Shown: in pieces, positions 22,015 through 35,059 of the stretch
How the letters are laid out: the number at the start of each line of letters is the position of its first letter
Numbering within the stretch: position 1 is the stretch's first letter
Source of the DNA: Rhynchospora pubera
Lineage: Eukaryota; Streptophyta; Magnoliopsida; Poales; Cyperaceae
Assembly: GCA_028095005.1 (NCBI GenBank)
Contig: CM051461.1
Span: forward strand, 162,598,574 to 162,662,573
Reading direction: 5' to 3'
Length of the DNA stretch: 64,000 nucleotides
Translations under genes and position numbers: made by a program
The notes under the pieces: generated by a model
Database searches by the model: none
What the model saw: only the letters and a program-made list of their open reading frames with translations
Told to the model about the DNA's origin: nothing

Positions 22015-22419
22015 ATAAGTTTATTTCTGCTCTCATGTTCATTTTTATTTTCTTATTTCCTTGTTTACACATTGTAGCTGCCATCCATCCATTTATTTTT
22101 CATTTATATGTATTTTTTTTAACTATATTACTACTTTACTAGGGTAAATATGTTAAACAAACTGTTATAGAACGTTTCAATTTAAAGGTAAAACTATGAG
22201 CCAAGAAAGATAGAAAATGAAATTTCAAATGTACTAAAGAGCCTTCATACAGGCAGTGCACAAAAGCGGACAAATATAAACTTCATACTAAATTATTCAA
22301 ATTTAACCACATGTATATATTATTTTATCGTATGTAAAAAATTTGTACGATAATGAGTTTGGGGCCACAGACAACAAGTAAAAAGGGCCCCAGCACAATT
22401 GCTGCACCAAGGTCCAAGG

Positions 22420-23272
22420 CAGGGCTGCTAGTGGACGGGTTCCAATTAACGTCCAATCCAGTCCAATAATAGAGAATTAGTGTCCACGACCAAACCATGT
22501 CCATAATAAACACTAATATTCCGTCCATGTCCAGATCATGTATTGACCAATTACAGTCCACTATTTGTCCATGATTTATCCATTTGAACAAAATTTTGGA
22601 CGAAGTTTTAATCAACAACTTACAAACATAATACTAACAAATATATGCGGCTCTCTGGTAAACGGTAACAGTACACATTCATTGCACATCCTCAGTTGTC
22701 CAGTAAACGGTAACAGTACACATTATATATTTATATTGTACTATGATTAACAATTTCTCCGGCCGAATTACGTACCTGTGCTGATGCGCACAAAATTATA
22801 TTACAATTATTACTTTGAAAAAGAAGATAAGTCCAGAGTCCAGCCATTAAACAAGCTAACCGCGAACAGAAAATTAGTTTCAAAATGAACAAATTGAAAT
22901 ATACAATGCGAAATTCTCAAGACAACTAATTAGGAGAATAAGTAAAAAGGAAATAACAAGTATAAATAAATATAAAAATAGTTTTCTCCAATACAACTAC
23001 CACCAGTTAATCTTCTAAACAGTTATCTCAAGTATAACTACCATGGTCAATGATTTAATTTTACAAAAAGTAAATTAATATTTCAACTTACATCACAAAA
23101 TTCAAACTAAATGAAGAAAAATATGAAATCAACTACAACTAATTCAAAGAAAACTGGTATTCAACGAAAACTTAATACGGAACAATCTTGTAGTCTCTTT
23201 TGCTCAAATTAAAAAATGCATTAAAAAACCCTTATACCTCATGAAGATGCTTCTTCTCGCGACCCCACTCGG

Positions 23273-23312
<40 letters not shown>

Positions 23313-23918
23313 CTCTTCAATTCCTCCACTAAAGGCACCGCTGCTTCCTCTCTTCGTCGCGTACCCACTACTACTAAGACTAGGTGTGCCATCACCCTGA
23401 TTCATCCACGTGGTACCATCAACGCCGCCACTGCTACTCCCAAAACCCTCCTCCTCCTCGATCTCGTCACTCGCCGACGCGTAGAAATCCGCTGGGAGAG
23501 AAAGAGATCCATTGATCACGTGCCTCTAGTTAATGTCTTCACTGGAGGGTTCTTGTAGTGTCAACGAATTGAGGCACTCTTCAGGCTCGGAGGTATGTGG
23601 CGAGAAAGAGGAGGAAAGAGATATCGCCATTAGCGAGATCGAGGTCGAAGCGTGTGATCTGGTCAGAGAGAAGGAAGAAGAGGTACTTGGTTTATGTGGT
23701 TTGGTCGCAGCGTGTGGTTCGGTCGCATATATCTCGTCCATACTTTGTCCATATAATTTCATGAACAGTCCAAATAAATTTTATAAACTGTCCAAATATA
23801 TTTTCATCGCTGGACTTGGACTGGACTTCAATCCATACCAAATACAGTCCAGTCCATAATTGTTCAGCATTTTTCTGTCCAGACTGTCCATGGACAGTCC
23901 AGTCCACTAGCAGCCATA
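22420..23918. mobile_element. Non-autonomous hAT-like element with 8-bp TSD
   Basis: GTCCAAGG flanks the 1499-bp unit on both sides (22412-22419 and 23919-23926), the 8-bp duplication of hAT elements. The left end is CAGGGCTGCTAGTGGAC and the right end read inward is TATGGCTGCTAGTGGAC, 15 of 17 identical. Many GTCCA/TGGAC copies crowd the subterminal 200 bp on both sides, probable transposase-binding repeats. The centre (23230-23760) is GC-richer with a (CT)n run and open frames on both strands, but no dimerisation or zf-BED domain is recognisable. It may be a transposase 5' remnant or a captured host segment. Confidence 0.85.
23277..23310 (+). repeat. (TC)n microsatellite
   Basis: About 16 TC dinucleotides lie inside the hAT-like element. 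They give the Ser/Leu and Arg/Glu runs in the overlapping frames of this region. Confidence 0.95.
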
Positions 23919-24349
23919 GTCCAAGGTCCAAGATTACAGAAAAAACAAAAAATAACAAGACCAGTTTGCAACAAAAGATGACGTCATCATAGAGAAGCAT
24001 AGCCATGAGATCAAGATCCAACGATAAACAAGCCAGAGGGGCAACTCTTAAAAAAAAAGAAACACTGTTACAAAAAATTGAAGATCTGTATAAATTTCCA
24101 TTCTTGGTGCATTCATAATTCTCATTTAAGAAATCCAACAAGTTTCCTACCATTAAAAACGTTTTCAAATTCTCCTTCTTTCTTTAGAAAAGAACAAAAA
24201 GCACATGAACTCCCTTCTTTAGCAAAAGAGCAAAACTTATGATTTTCTCATTCTTTGTATTCCTGTATCCATATCTCCTTATCAGAATCCCTTAAAGCAT
24301 CTCTCTCTTTCTCTTTTATGCCACCTTTTGACTCATTGTTTTGACTGAA

Positions 24350-27300
24350 ATGGCGACGAACCAGTTAGAATTGTTTCTTGTGTTGGTGGTAACTGCAATT
24401 GCATTAAAACCACGGAGATGTCTCTGCCTAGCACAGCAGGAGAGTCTTTTGGTGGGCATGACGCTTCTTCCAAATGCGACATTAAATGGAGCTAGTAAGT
24501 ATTTAAATCGATTTAAGAGGGAATTTCATTTCAGCACTTAGCTTTATGTAGGATTTGAGTTACTTGTTAGTCGTAACAGTGTCGTTCTTACAAATCTAGA
24601 AATAGTTAGTAACAACATAATATAGGTGTGATTTCCTATTGGAAATTTGAATATATTTTATCTGAGGGATGAAAATCATGAAAAGATTTTGTTACTTCAT
24701 TAATTTATTCGTAGAAGTTCATAATTCTGGTAATGAAATGTTTTCCCCGGGACATCCAAGCAGCTAATTAATATCATGGCATAATTTGTTCCATGTCATT
24801 TCTCAACTCTCTAAATGATTTTTTTTTCTTGCAATTTTTTTGGCATGTTTTCTCAACAAGTTTTCATATAGTATAATTGTAGATTTCTATATGATAGAAA
24901 AATGAATAATTTCATTTAAGGACAATTTGTATCTTTTTGGTTTCTCTCTCTCTTGAAGGAATTCTAATAATGGACCATAACAACTTGAAAACATTATGAA
25001 TCCAAACTTTCTGTATCAGATAATTTCAAGCTTTTAAAAAACTCTGTTTTTTCCGTTTTATCTTAGTTTTGATTCATACCGTACTATCGTTTTATCCGTT
25101 TTATCACCGCATAAATTATTTTTTGCCGTTTTATCAGCGATAAACGCTAAATCACCACCCAACCGTCAAACCGCATAAATCGTATTTTAAAACCTTAGAT
25201 AATTTTTCACTAAAAAATTAACCATGCACCTAAATAATAAAAAGTCCGTAACAGAAAATCCGAATTGAAGAACCTACTATTTTCTTTTATCTTTTATTAA
25301 GATAAACACGATAGAGGTTGTATGAACCGAGAATTTTATATGGTAATGGTGGTGTTTAGAAAAGTAAAGTGACCCTTGTACTCTAGTGAAAGAACAAAAT
25401 AAAAAAAAAAATTTGAAAAGAAAAGGCTAGTGAAAGAACCAAATTTGAAAAGAAAAGGCTATTGACGGAGACATAGTGACATGACAAATAAATTGGTCAC
25501 AAAAGTGTGTTTAGATGGGAGCCCACCAGCCTACCACTTGCACAAAGGTTTCGGCGCTGGCGCAAACAACTGGCTGCTCCAGGTCGAGGTAAGATTCATC
25601 ATGGACCGTCCAATTTGATTGGATTTTATTATTTAAAATTTTACGCCGTCTGATGGAGGATTGTGTTGTTTCCTTTACATTCAGGGAGGAGGCTGGTGCA
25701 ATACGGTGAGGTCGTGCAGGGACCGTGCGACCACTCGGCGCGGGTCGACCCGGTACATGAGCCGGTTTAAGGTTTTCTCCGGTATTCTCAGTGACGACCC
25801 TTTGATGAATCCAGGTGCGATTATCTATCACATATAATTTGAAGAAAGTTTGTCAGTTTAGAAATAATAATTGTCAAAAAGTGAGAATCAAAATTGCAAT
25901 ATATATATTTTTTTAGGGACGGGTGGCAAAGTGTCACACCGACAAATTTTGAGGGTCGGGGGGTAAAGTAGCCACACCGACAAATTATACAACAACAACA
26001 ACAACTAAGCCTTTTGTCCCAAACAAGTTGGGGTAGGCTAAAAAGAAACCCAACAAGAGAACACATCCAAGAACAAAAAAAATACAAAACATAAAAATAC
26101 TAATAGTAAGACTAGCCATACTAATAATAATACCTCTAATAATAATAGTAATAGTAGAAACCTAGACCTCGACTGTGACCTAATAGAGGGACCTACAAAC
26201 CTATGGCATCGCTCCTACCCCTAAGTTCCTACGTCATGGCTCCGGTACATGAATTGCTGACTTCCAAGCGCTCCTATCGATCGCCAACTCCTTGGAGACG
26301 TTCCATTCTTTAAGGTCTCTTTTCACCGCTTCTTCCCATGTCAATCTTGGTCTCCCTCTCCCCCTCCGGGTGTTCTCGAAATGATTAAGAATTCCGATAC
26401 GTACCGGTGCCTCTGGAGGTCTGCGTTGGATATGTCCAAACCATCTCAAACGATGTTGGATCAGCTTCTCCTCTATTGGTGCGACCCCAACCATCTCTCG
26501 TATGTCATCATTTCTAATCCGATTTTTCCTCGTGTGACCGCAGATCCACCTCAACATACGCATCTCAGCTACACTCATCTTCTGGACATGTCGTCTTTTA
26601 GTAGCCCAACATTCTGCGCCATACAACATCGCAGGTCTAATCGCTGTCCTGTAGAACTTGCCTTTTAGCTTCTGCGTGACTTTCTTATCGCATAGGACGC
26701 CTGATGCTTGTCGCCATTTCACCCACCCCGCTCTTATCCTGTGACTAACATCTTCATCTATCTCGCCATCGCTCTGCAGCATCGACCCTAAATATCGAAA
26801 AGTATCTTTCGTAGGTACTACCTGCCCGTCTAGACAGACATCTCCGTCCACTGGTCGTATCCCACTAAACTCACACCCCATATACTCCGTCTTAGTTCTA
26901 CTAAGTCTAAACCCTTTGGACTCTAGAGTTCGTCTCCACAATTCCAATTTCCTATCGACCTCCGTCCTACTCTCATCGACTAACACCACATCGTCCGCAA
27001 AGAGCATACACCAAGGAATCTCTCCCTGTATATCCTTCGTGATTTCATCCATCACTAAGACAAAAATATACGGGCTCAAAGCTGATCCCTGATGTAGTCA
27101 TATTTTAATAGGAAAGTCACTAGTTACACTATCACATGTCCTGATGCAAGTAACGGCACCATCATACATGTCTTGGATGAGGGTAACATACTTTGTGGGG
27201 ACTTTCTTCTTTTCTAGTGCCCACCACATAACTTTCCTTGGCACTTTGTCGTATGCTTTCTCCAAATCAATGAAAACCATATGTAGATCCTTCTTTCGCT

Positions 27301-30300
27301 CCCGATATCTCTCCATCAATTGCCTTATTAGGAAGATGACCTCCATGGTTGACCTCCCAGGCATAAAACCAAATTGGTTTTTCGAAACGTTTGTCATCCG
27401 TCTCAAGCGATGTTCTATCACTCTCTCCCGAAGCTTCATTGTATGACTCATAAGCTTAATCCCTCTATAGTTTGTACAGTTTTGAGCATCCCCTTTATTC
27501 TTGAAGATTGGTACTAGAGTGCTTCTCCTCCACGCATCTGGCATCCTATTTGATCGGAAAATGCTATTGAATAGTTTGGTTAACCAAACTACAGCCACAT
27601 CTCCGGTGCCACACCGACAAATTATATTAATAAAAATTGTTTACATGAAGAAAGATAAAAGAAAAGAAAAGGAAGAAAATATAAAATAAAATCTATACAG
27701 CAAAATAAAAGAAAAACTAACTGAAAAACAAACAATTAGATAGGCATGCTTCCTCCTCAGTTTGAGAAGATTTGACAAATTTTCGAGATGTTTATGAACA
27801 TAACATTAATAACATTTTAATGAGATTAATTCGTTATTAGATCACAACATATTTGATAAGTTTAAGCTCATATAGCTTTACTCCGTAAAATAATAGCTAT
27901 GAAAATTCATGAAATTTGGCCAATCTTTCATTGTTTATTAAATAATATGTATTGTCCCCGTCCTGAATATACTAAAAAATCTATGATACATTTGAACTTC
28001 AAAATGATACTCAAATTTATTAAACTTAAATGTACATGTGCTATACGTTCAACAATACACTGGTCGATTTTTTTTTTTACCTTTTGAAGTATTTAAAAGA
28101 CTATAAAAAAATATCATAAAAAAAAATGTACAGTTAATTTGATCCGTTTAATTTTGATCTTACATAAGACAACTAAAAAATGTTATAATTCTTTCTGTCA
28201 AAGATCGATAATAAAAACTGACATCAATTCCGCATATTCATCGTTTAATTTTGATTTTTTTTAAAAAAAACGAAATGCAAAGGTTAAAGCTTATAATAAT
28301 GCAGAAGACTTCCTCGCATATCTCTAATATGGTTAATTTATTATTGTTTTTTTTAATAGTAGACAAATAGCTTGCTATATTTTATTTAAAAACTAATGGG
28401 AGATTTATAAGAGAAAGGAAGTATAGAAAAAATAAAATAAAATAAATTCTAGAAACAAAATGTAGTAAGTTCAAGAAATTTATTTATAGCTAATGGCAGC
28501 ACATGGCCTGGCCAATGCTATGGACCTGTGGTGACTGGTGAGTGAAATTATTGCTTGTTGGTCTGTTTACCAAACAGATTTAACTGTCAAATTTATGGCT
28601 CAATTTCATGTTTTGCTTTTGCTCACATGCAGGCTGTTCTTTCAAAATTTTACAAAATATTAACCATAAAGGTCTTACTGAAAAATCCCTGCCATTCATT
28701 TGTCGCGGCGAGAGCATTTCGTCTTTCTTTGCAAAGACCTTCTATTCCCAGATTACTTTTGGTCATGTGAGATTTGTCAAAGTTTATTTTCATTAATCGA
28801 CAGATTAACGCTTCTAAATGCAACTCCACCTTGCGCAAGATTTAAGTCTGTCTTATATATTCTAAAATAAATATATCGAAAGTTGATTAAAGAAACAAAG
28901 TATAGCAATGTAAGGTTTTCACCCTTTTTTTTTCCAAACAATAAATATGGCAGAACGCAGGGGTTTAGTGAATGTTGATCGTCTTATTATTTTCCAATCT
29001 CTTCTTCATGGTTTATTTGAAAATTACATCTGTATAATGAACCTTTTAATATGAAATGTATAAAGAAAGCTGGGTTGTTCAGCTTGGTGGTTTGGCTCTA
29101 TTCCATTAACCACGTGATCCTTGGTTCAGTTCAAATCACAAAGAGAGCATTTATTTTCAAATTTTCTATAACAAAATCGTTGGTTTCAAAACCAACCTAC
29201 AAAAAATATTAAATGTATAAAAAATCTTTGTGAGCAGATTTTTACAACTGGAACCGTGTAAAGCTGCGTTATTGTGATGGAGGCTCCTTTGCAGGTGATT
29301 CTGAATTCCAAACCCTTGTAAGTGTCTCTACAACAAATCTAAATTCACCTCTCTAAAACCAAAAACAAATCTAAATTCACATTCCCTTGTCTGGCTCCAT
29401 GCATTTACTTTAATATAGTGATCTGGAGGTAGAATTGCAATTCAAATAGCAGATAAAAGATGTAGATACAAGGATATTTATCTAAACATAGTATCATCAC
29501 TGCATGTTTGGTTTCATGCATGGAATTTTCTTTTTTCAGAATAAGACCATTTACTTGAGAGGGCAAAAGATCTGGACTGCCATAATTGATGATCTTCTTA
29601 ACAAGGGGTTAAATCATGCTGCGAAGGTACATATGTAATGAATTAATAAAACATTCTCTTTTCAGTTGATTTCCCTAGAATTAATGAAACCAATCACTTG
29701 TTATGTATACCAATTGGTCTAACAAAGCAAGTTATCGATCTTATCCTCATTTGATAGAAAATTTGAAGGTACATACTTGCTTTTGCATCTATATCCTGAA
29801 AAGCCATATGTTTTTTCAAGACTATGTACGGACAGAAATTTCAGGACTATATTGCAATTAAGCACCCTTAGCTTAGAACACATTAGTTTATCAAAGGCAC
29901 TTTTTTCAATAAAAATAATTACACAAAATAATCAAATCAATTAGAACATGATATTGATATTTTGAACAAAAGCTGATCAGAGTTATTCTCAGATACGTAG
30001 CATTCACAATAAATTTAGTCCAATCCTATTTCTTAGGTATTGCTTTCAGGTTGTTCAGCTGGTGGCCTGGCAGTTTTTCACCACTGTGATCAACTGGCAC
30101 AGCTTCTCCCAGAGGCAAAAAGTGTGAAATGTTTGAGCGATGCGGGATTTTTCGTTGATTTGTATGTTCAATATATAATTATCATACCTCCATTGAACTA
30201 CATCTGGCTGTATTGTTTTATTGGGCAATGTTTTTCCTTTGTCCTTTCTGATTTTCTATAATAGGACAGATATTTCAGGAAGCAACACTATAAGACCCTT

Positions 30301-31850
30301 CTTTGCCAGTTTAGTTTCCCTACAAGGAATAGCAAAGTTTCTAAACAAGAAATGTGTGGCATCATACGGGGATCCATTAACGGTAAGTCTACTTGTCAAT
30401 CATTTTGTGAGCACTTAGCACACTCTAGCTTGTAAGTAATTTTCGTAACCTGAATATTTTTTTTGTTAATTAAGCAGTGCTTTTTTCCACAATATGCCAT
30501 AAGATACATCAGCTCACCGTTTTTCATCTTGAACCCAGCATATGACATGTTCCAGGTGAGACATAGTCCTACAATTAAATAGGTACATGTAATTTTTCAT
30601 ATTGAATTCTATAAACAATGACTAGATAGTTTCCAATCTTTCTAATGAAATATAAATATTTTTAAATTACTGACAGTTCACTCACTGCTTTGTGCCACCT
30701 TCATCTGATCCTTCAGGCCAATGGAGCAAATGCAAATTGAATCAAGATGAATGCAGTGCAGCACAAATAGAAGTTCTTCAAGGTTATCCCTTTCTATGTT
30801 TTTTTTTTTTAAAAGAAGTTACATATTTGCTGCAATTTTTGACTTATTCTTTTTTTATCATTATTTTTAAAATATTCAGATTGACGTTTTTTTTTTTTTT
30901 TTGAGATTTGAAGTCATATTTTACTCTTGTGATTCTACAATTATGAGATTGTTTGTTTGGTGTTCTAAAGGTCTTAAGAATGATTGCTTTCATAAAAAAA
31001 ATGTAATCCTTAAGACTAAACTAATAAACTGGCAGCAACACCAAATCAAGCAATAACATAGAACTGTCTACTCTGATTGTCATCATAGCAAAATATGTAC
31101 TTTTTCATTTGATAAGGTTGCTTTTGCAGGTCTCAGAAATCAAACACTGAAAGCTCTGGAGCCTTTCAATCTATCAACAGGGGGGACGTTCATTAATTCT
31201 TGCTTGGCTCATTGCCAGAGTGAATTGCAAGATTCATGGTTTGCGCCTGATTCACCAAGATTAGGAAACAAGGTATAATTTCTCTTATTCAGATGTGATG
31301 AATACCAGTTCGAAATAGGTCCTAATTATTCAGTATAATTTCTCTTATGTTTGAAAAATGCTCGTCATTAAATTTGATAACTCCCACTAATAATTACTCC
31401 TACTATAAGTTAGGACTTATGACATCTGATTAAGGCATTGGCAAATCAAATTAAAAGTCGATTATTTCATCTTTGGATGGATACAAAAAAGTTAATACAT
31501 CATGTTGATTAAAATGAATGTGTTTCTGTATAAGGCAAAAATCTAATTTCATCAATTTTAAGTTAACATCCTATATATATTAATGGTTGAGTTTTATTCG
31601 AATCTAAACACTTTTTGAGTCATAGTAATTTCATTGAAAAATAAGGTAAAACATTCTGCTTTACATATCAGTAAGCGTGTTTAATGATTGTATATTTCAG
31701 ACTATTGCAGAGGCAGTTGGTGACTGGTACTTTGAAAGAAAGATTGTGAGTGAAACAGATTGTCCATATCCTTGTGATTCCACCTGCAGAAATCTTCCAT
31801 CCAAAAATCAGGTTTTAAAAATGTTTTTTGTTATCTGTTTATTTTTATAA
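24350..31850 (+). CDS. Pectin acetylesterase (PAE/Notum family)
   Basis: The enzyme removes acetyl groups from cell-wall pectin and is secreted. Exons: 24350-24494, 25506-25588, 25685-25814, 29238-29317, 29540-29626, 30037-30161, 30265-30382, 30478-30555, 30677-30782, 31130-31272 and 31701-31850. All boundaries are GT-AG, phases agree and the sum is 414 aa. A hydrophobic signal-like segment (LELFLVLVVTAIAL) lies at about residues 6-19. Family motifs are CLDGSPPAYHLHKGFG, VEGGGWCN, RYCDGGSFAGD, GCSAGGLAVFHHCD, NPAYDMFQ and CLAHCQSELQ. The last three hold the expected Ser, Asp and His of the catalytic triad. Intron 3 (3.4 kb) contains an RTE LINE and intron 1 a hAT MITE. The end is unusual: the final exon reads through a possible donor (CAG|GTTTTA) and adds VLKMFFVICLFL before TAA, so another 3' exon may exist. 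No frame break was found. Confidence 0.92.
25027..25197 (-). mobile_element. hAT-type MITE in PAE intron 1 (copy 1)
   Basis: This 171-bp unit has ends CAAGCTTTTAAAA and TTTTAAAACCTTA, flanked by GATAATTT on both sides (25019-25026 and 25198-25205). The body is full of GATAAAACGG-type words. The same family occurs in the opposite orientation at 56946-57127. The 8-bp TSD and CAAG terminal base pattern place it with hAT-derived MITEs. Confidence 0.8.
25990..27607 (-). mobile_element. RTE-clade LINE copy 2, 5'-truncated, in PAE intron 3
   Basis: The exact 19-bp TSD GCCACACCGACAAATTATA lies at 25971-25989 and 27608-27626. The minus-strand element ends at 25990 in the same (TTG)n tail and AACTTGTTTGGGACAAAA signature as the copy in SS3. 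It is truncated in the RT at 27607, equivalent to about position 17331 of that copy. The two copies are very similar along the shared part. It is intronic and oriented against PAE. Confidence 0.95.
26234..27598 (-). pseudogene. RTE reverse transcriptase fragment with one nonsense codon
   Basis: The frame runs from 27598 to 26234 and matches the RTE protein of 17187-18701, beginning at MAVVWLTKLFNSIF. Where the other copy reads PIKIGLHQGSALSP, this one has TGA for the Gly codon at about 27095-27097, a single G-to-T change. Downstream the frame is open to the end, including MLFADDVVLV. The N-terminal part and the endonuclease are lost by truncation. Confidence 0.9.
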
Positions 31851-33755
31851 TTATTTTTGCTGGCGTTTATTACTTATATTATTATGGTCCCTCCACCATT
31901 TGTTAACAATGGGAGAAGCCCTTCCCCAACAAAGTGTGGAAGTCTGAAGTAGGCTATACATGAGCGGGGTTAAGAAAATATTATATTATAGGGCAACAAT
32001 TTAGGATGAAACACATTAAAATTACTTCAACCAGAAATATACTTTAGCAACCTCTTAAAGAAAAATCATAGTAAAATAAATAATTGATTATAAGCAAATT
32101 CTGTTTGTGGAATAAATTTTGTAGCTGGGTTTAAATCCATATCGTTCATTTGAAATTATTAACAGAGATGAATGATGAGAATTCAAACCTGGTTTCAAAT
32201 TTATATCCATCATAAAATTACCCTTTCTTTTTTTATAATATTTTTGGGTCAAAGAAAGTGGCAAGTTTCTGCTCTTCAACAGTTTGGCTCAACCCCTGGG
32301 TCTGGAACTTTTGATACGTTGCCAGAATCAATCAGATTATATACTTCTTTTCCTTTCATATATATCAAAATGAAAAGCAAATACAAAAAAAAAAAAACTC
32401 CAATGTTTCTTTTTTCTTATTTCTTAACTTTTCTTTTTTTGGTGCCGACTGATGATGTAGGTATGAGAATAAACAAGAGAATATTACAATAAAATGTAGA
32501 GGTGCATATGGTATTCAATTGATTCTTCACAGGCTGGCGCTTTCTCCATAAATATCGATAAATCTCCAAACTTGTTTTCTAAATCGGTCAGCCAAGCTTT
32601 TAAGACTTGTAAAAGAGAAATTCCTAGAGTTGTCGTTAAAAGTAGATATATTTTTGAATAGCGAAAAAGTAATTAAGACATTTTTTGTGTCAAATGAAGT
32701 AGAATAGAAAAAGAAAAAATGAAAAATGAAATTTTTATTGAAGTTTTAATCCTTCTACATAGTGTTCTAGCCTAGCCAGTGTATATGAAAGAATAATGAA
32801 ACTATAATAACGAGGAAATGGAGACAAATTATGGACCAAAAAAGTAAATACTTTGTGTGCTTGATTATTGAACTGTAAAACCAGAACTACAACGAAAGAG
32901 AGAATTATAAACCAGTATTTCCATTTTTTTTTCTTTTTTGAAGACGCTATAAACTAGTACGGTATATTATGAACCTTTTCTATTTACTAAATAAAAGGAG
33001 ACATGACAAATAACCTTTGTAATAAACAAGATCAGACATTAATAAACCATCACTGAAATAAAACATAATAACTCAAAACTTATATTAAATGAAACTTTGA
33101 ATCAATTCTTCACAAAAAGGATAACTAATAAGAACAATACAGTATTAGTAATACCAAACGTGCGATGTCAGGGGAATATATATTCTGACCAAAAAGGAGG
33201 CGCTAATATAGTTTTTTTTTTTAAAAAAAAAAATTGACAGCGGCTGTGGGCCTGTGGCGCTAAGATAGGTTGGAAGTTATTTTGTGTAACCTTTAATTAT
33301 GTGAGAAATTATTTCCTTCAAAATTGGAACAATGGGATTATCATCACCGAAAATTACATGCAGTTGTAAACAGCAATACCAACCAAACATCATCACAGAA
33401 AATTTATCAGAATCGCAATAATTCCAAAATCTAGTAAACCGGCATTGGCTGATTACACGATTTGGCTTTAATTTTTTGGCATTTAAACTTTTCAGGATCA
33501 AGGCTCAAACAATAGCATCAACATCCCTGGCAGCTTCAGCACCGTGTACTTTCTTATTACTGTATTACTTGTCATAATAGTTTAGATCCTTTTTAGTTTG
33601 ACTTAGAAAATGTTAGTACATGTACAGTATAAATAGTTCAATTCAGGAATATATCTATTTCTTTTAACCAAATTTTGTGTACATTGTCACTAAAAACATC
33701 ACTAATTTTCCCATTTAGAGAAAAAAAGTAGCAACATCACAGTATTGAAACAAAA
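31851..33755. other. Intergenic sequence between PAE and SKP1-like gene
   Basis: The region is AT-rich and without recognisable coding sequence. It holds the 3' flank of PAE on the left and the 3' flank of the convergent SKP1-like gene on the right. Frames of 60-106 codons are scattered and show no domain or codon pattern. Confidence 0.5.
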
Positions 33756-34975
33756 CTAGTAGGCCCATTTATACGGTGCTTGGATTTTCTCTTCTTCTTC
33801 AGGGGTTAAGTCATTCTCGATACCGAAAGTCTCACGCATTTCTGTCACGGTCTTCCCCCTGATAAAGCTTGCGGTTTTCTCAAGGCACAAATCTAACAAC
33901 CCTTTGATATCCATGTAATTTGCCGCCTACATAATTTTTTTTTTTAAAAAAGAAGATTTTGAACCAATGAGAATTAGAATGCCATACATTGCAATTTTTA
34001 GCCTAAATTAAATTCCAACTCTTCAGTTGACCACAATTAAACCTTAAATTCAGTTGTTCAAATACACCTTAATTCCTTAATTTGACCACAATTTAGCTTT
34101 GATACAGCCGATGTGCCAAACAAAAGGGGACAAAAGAACCAAGCTACCAATTTATATATGGTCCTCAAAAGGAGCAAATGAAACAGACTTAATTAATTTA
34201 GAACTGGGGACCCTCTTGTATATCCTATGTATTAATAAATTACTCCTAATTCATTTCCTTAAACAAAAAAGAATTAAATAAACAGAAAAAAACTACGGCT
34301 AATTCCTAAATATTTTAAAGTAATATTTTATTGATTCAGAATAAAAATTCTTGGTAAATCAGTATACAGACTTTCAGAGTTAGGAACCATATGTCGCCCT
34401 TTAGTCCTATTTCTGAAATCCTGTTTATCAAATTCCTTGAAATTCAATTCTAATTCTACAACAAATTAATATCGAATAAAAACCTGGGTTAATTTAGGAA
34501 ATGATGAAAATAAGAATTTATCTCCCAATTCCAAAAATCATAAAAGCAAATGAGATTTTTGACCAACTTGACAAAATTCTTCCAAAATAAAATAAAAACT
34601 AAATAGATGATTAAAACAAGGTCTTACAAGAATAAGATCAAAGAGCATGTTCAAGTCGACATTAATGTACTGGTCCTCCCAAGCCTCAACGTCCTTCTTC
34701 CATGCCTTCAAATCCGCCTCTGCCTTTGCCACGTCATCTTTCAACTCTGGCAAGTCCTTCTCTACGATTTCCTGCGGCTTCTTAGAGGCAAACTCACTTT
34801 GCATTCTCAGGTATTCGGCAATTTTTTCCAAAATTGGGCCAGTCACGTTACCCAGCGGTATGCACTGGTCGGGACGGCTCTCCTCCAGTGCAAGCTTTAC
34901 CATGTTCGACTGGAGAGCAGCCATTTCTTCAACCTCTACGGTGGTAAGCCCATCAGCACTCTTTAGCTGCACCAT
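33756..34975 (-). CDS. SKP1-like protein (SCF ubiquitin ligase adaptor)
   Basis: The adaptor links cullin 1 to F-box proteins in SCF E3 ligases in nucleus and cytosol. Exon 1 is 34975-34628 and exon 2 is 33926-33756, joined in phase 0 after MLFDLIL at the position where plant SKP1 genes carry their single intron. The product is 172 aa. The POZ-type N-terminal domain (about 1-60: VQLKSADGLTTVEVEEMAAL, IPLGNVTGPILEKIAEYL) is followed by an acidic/lysine-rich linker (about 65-105). The Skp1 domain follows (INVDLNMLFDLIL, AANYMDIKGLLDL, GKTVTEMRETFGIENDLTPE). The C-terminus is YKWAY instead of the usual NQWAFE, so the last Phe-Glu are replaced. The POZ part is also divergent, which suggests a fast-evolving family member. 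The frame is intact. Confidence 0.92.
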
Positions 34976-35051
34976 TGTTATTTTGTTTTGAGAGAAATTT
35001 GGACAATGGTTTGGAACAAATTATGATTGAGTTTCTGGTGACGAGGTCGGA

Positions 35052-35058
35052 ATTTATA
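35052..35058 (-). promoter_or_regulatory. TATA box of the SKP1-like gene
   Basis: CCTATAAATT reads on the minus strand about 78 bp before the start codon at 34975. A transcript starting some 30 bp downstream would have a leader of roughly 45 bases. Motif and spacing support it, but no other evidence is available. Confidence 0.55.
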
Positions 35059-35059
35059 G

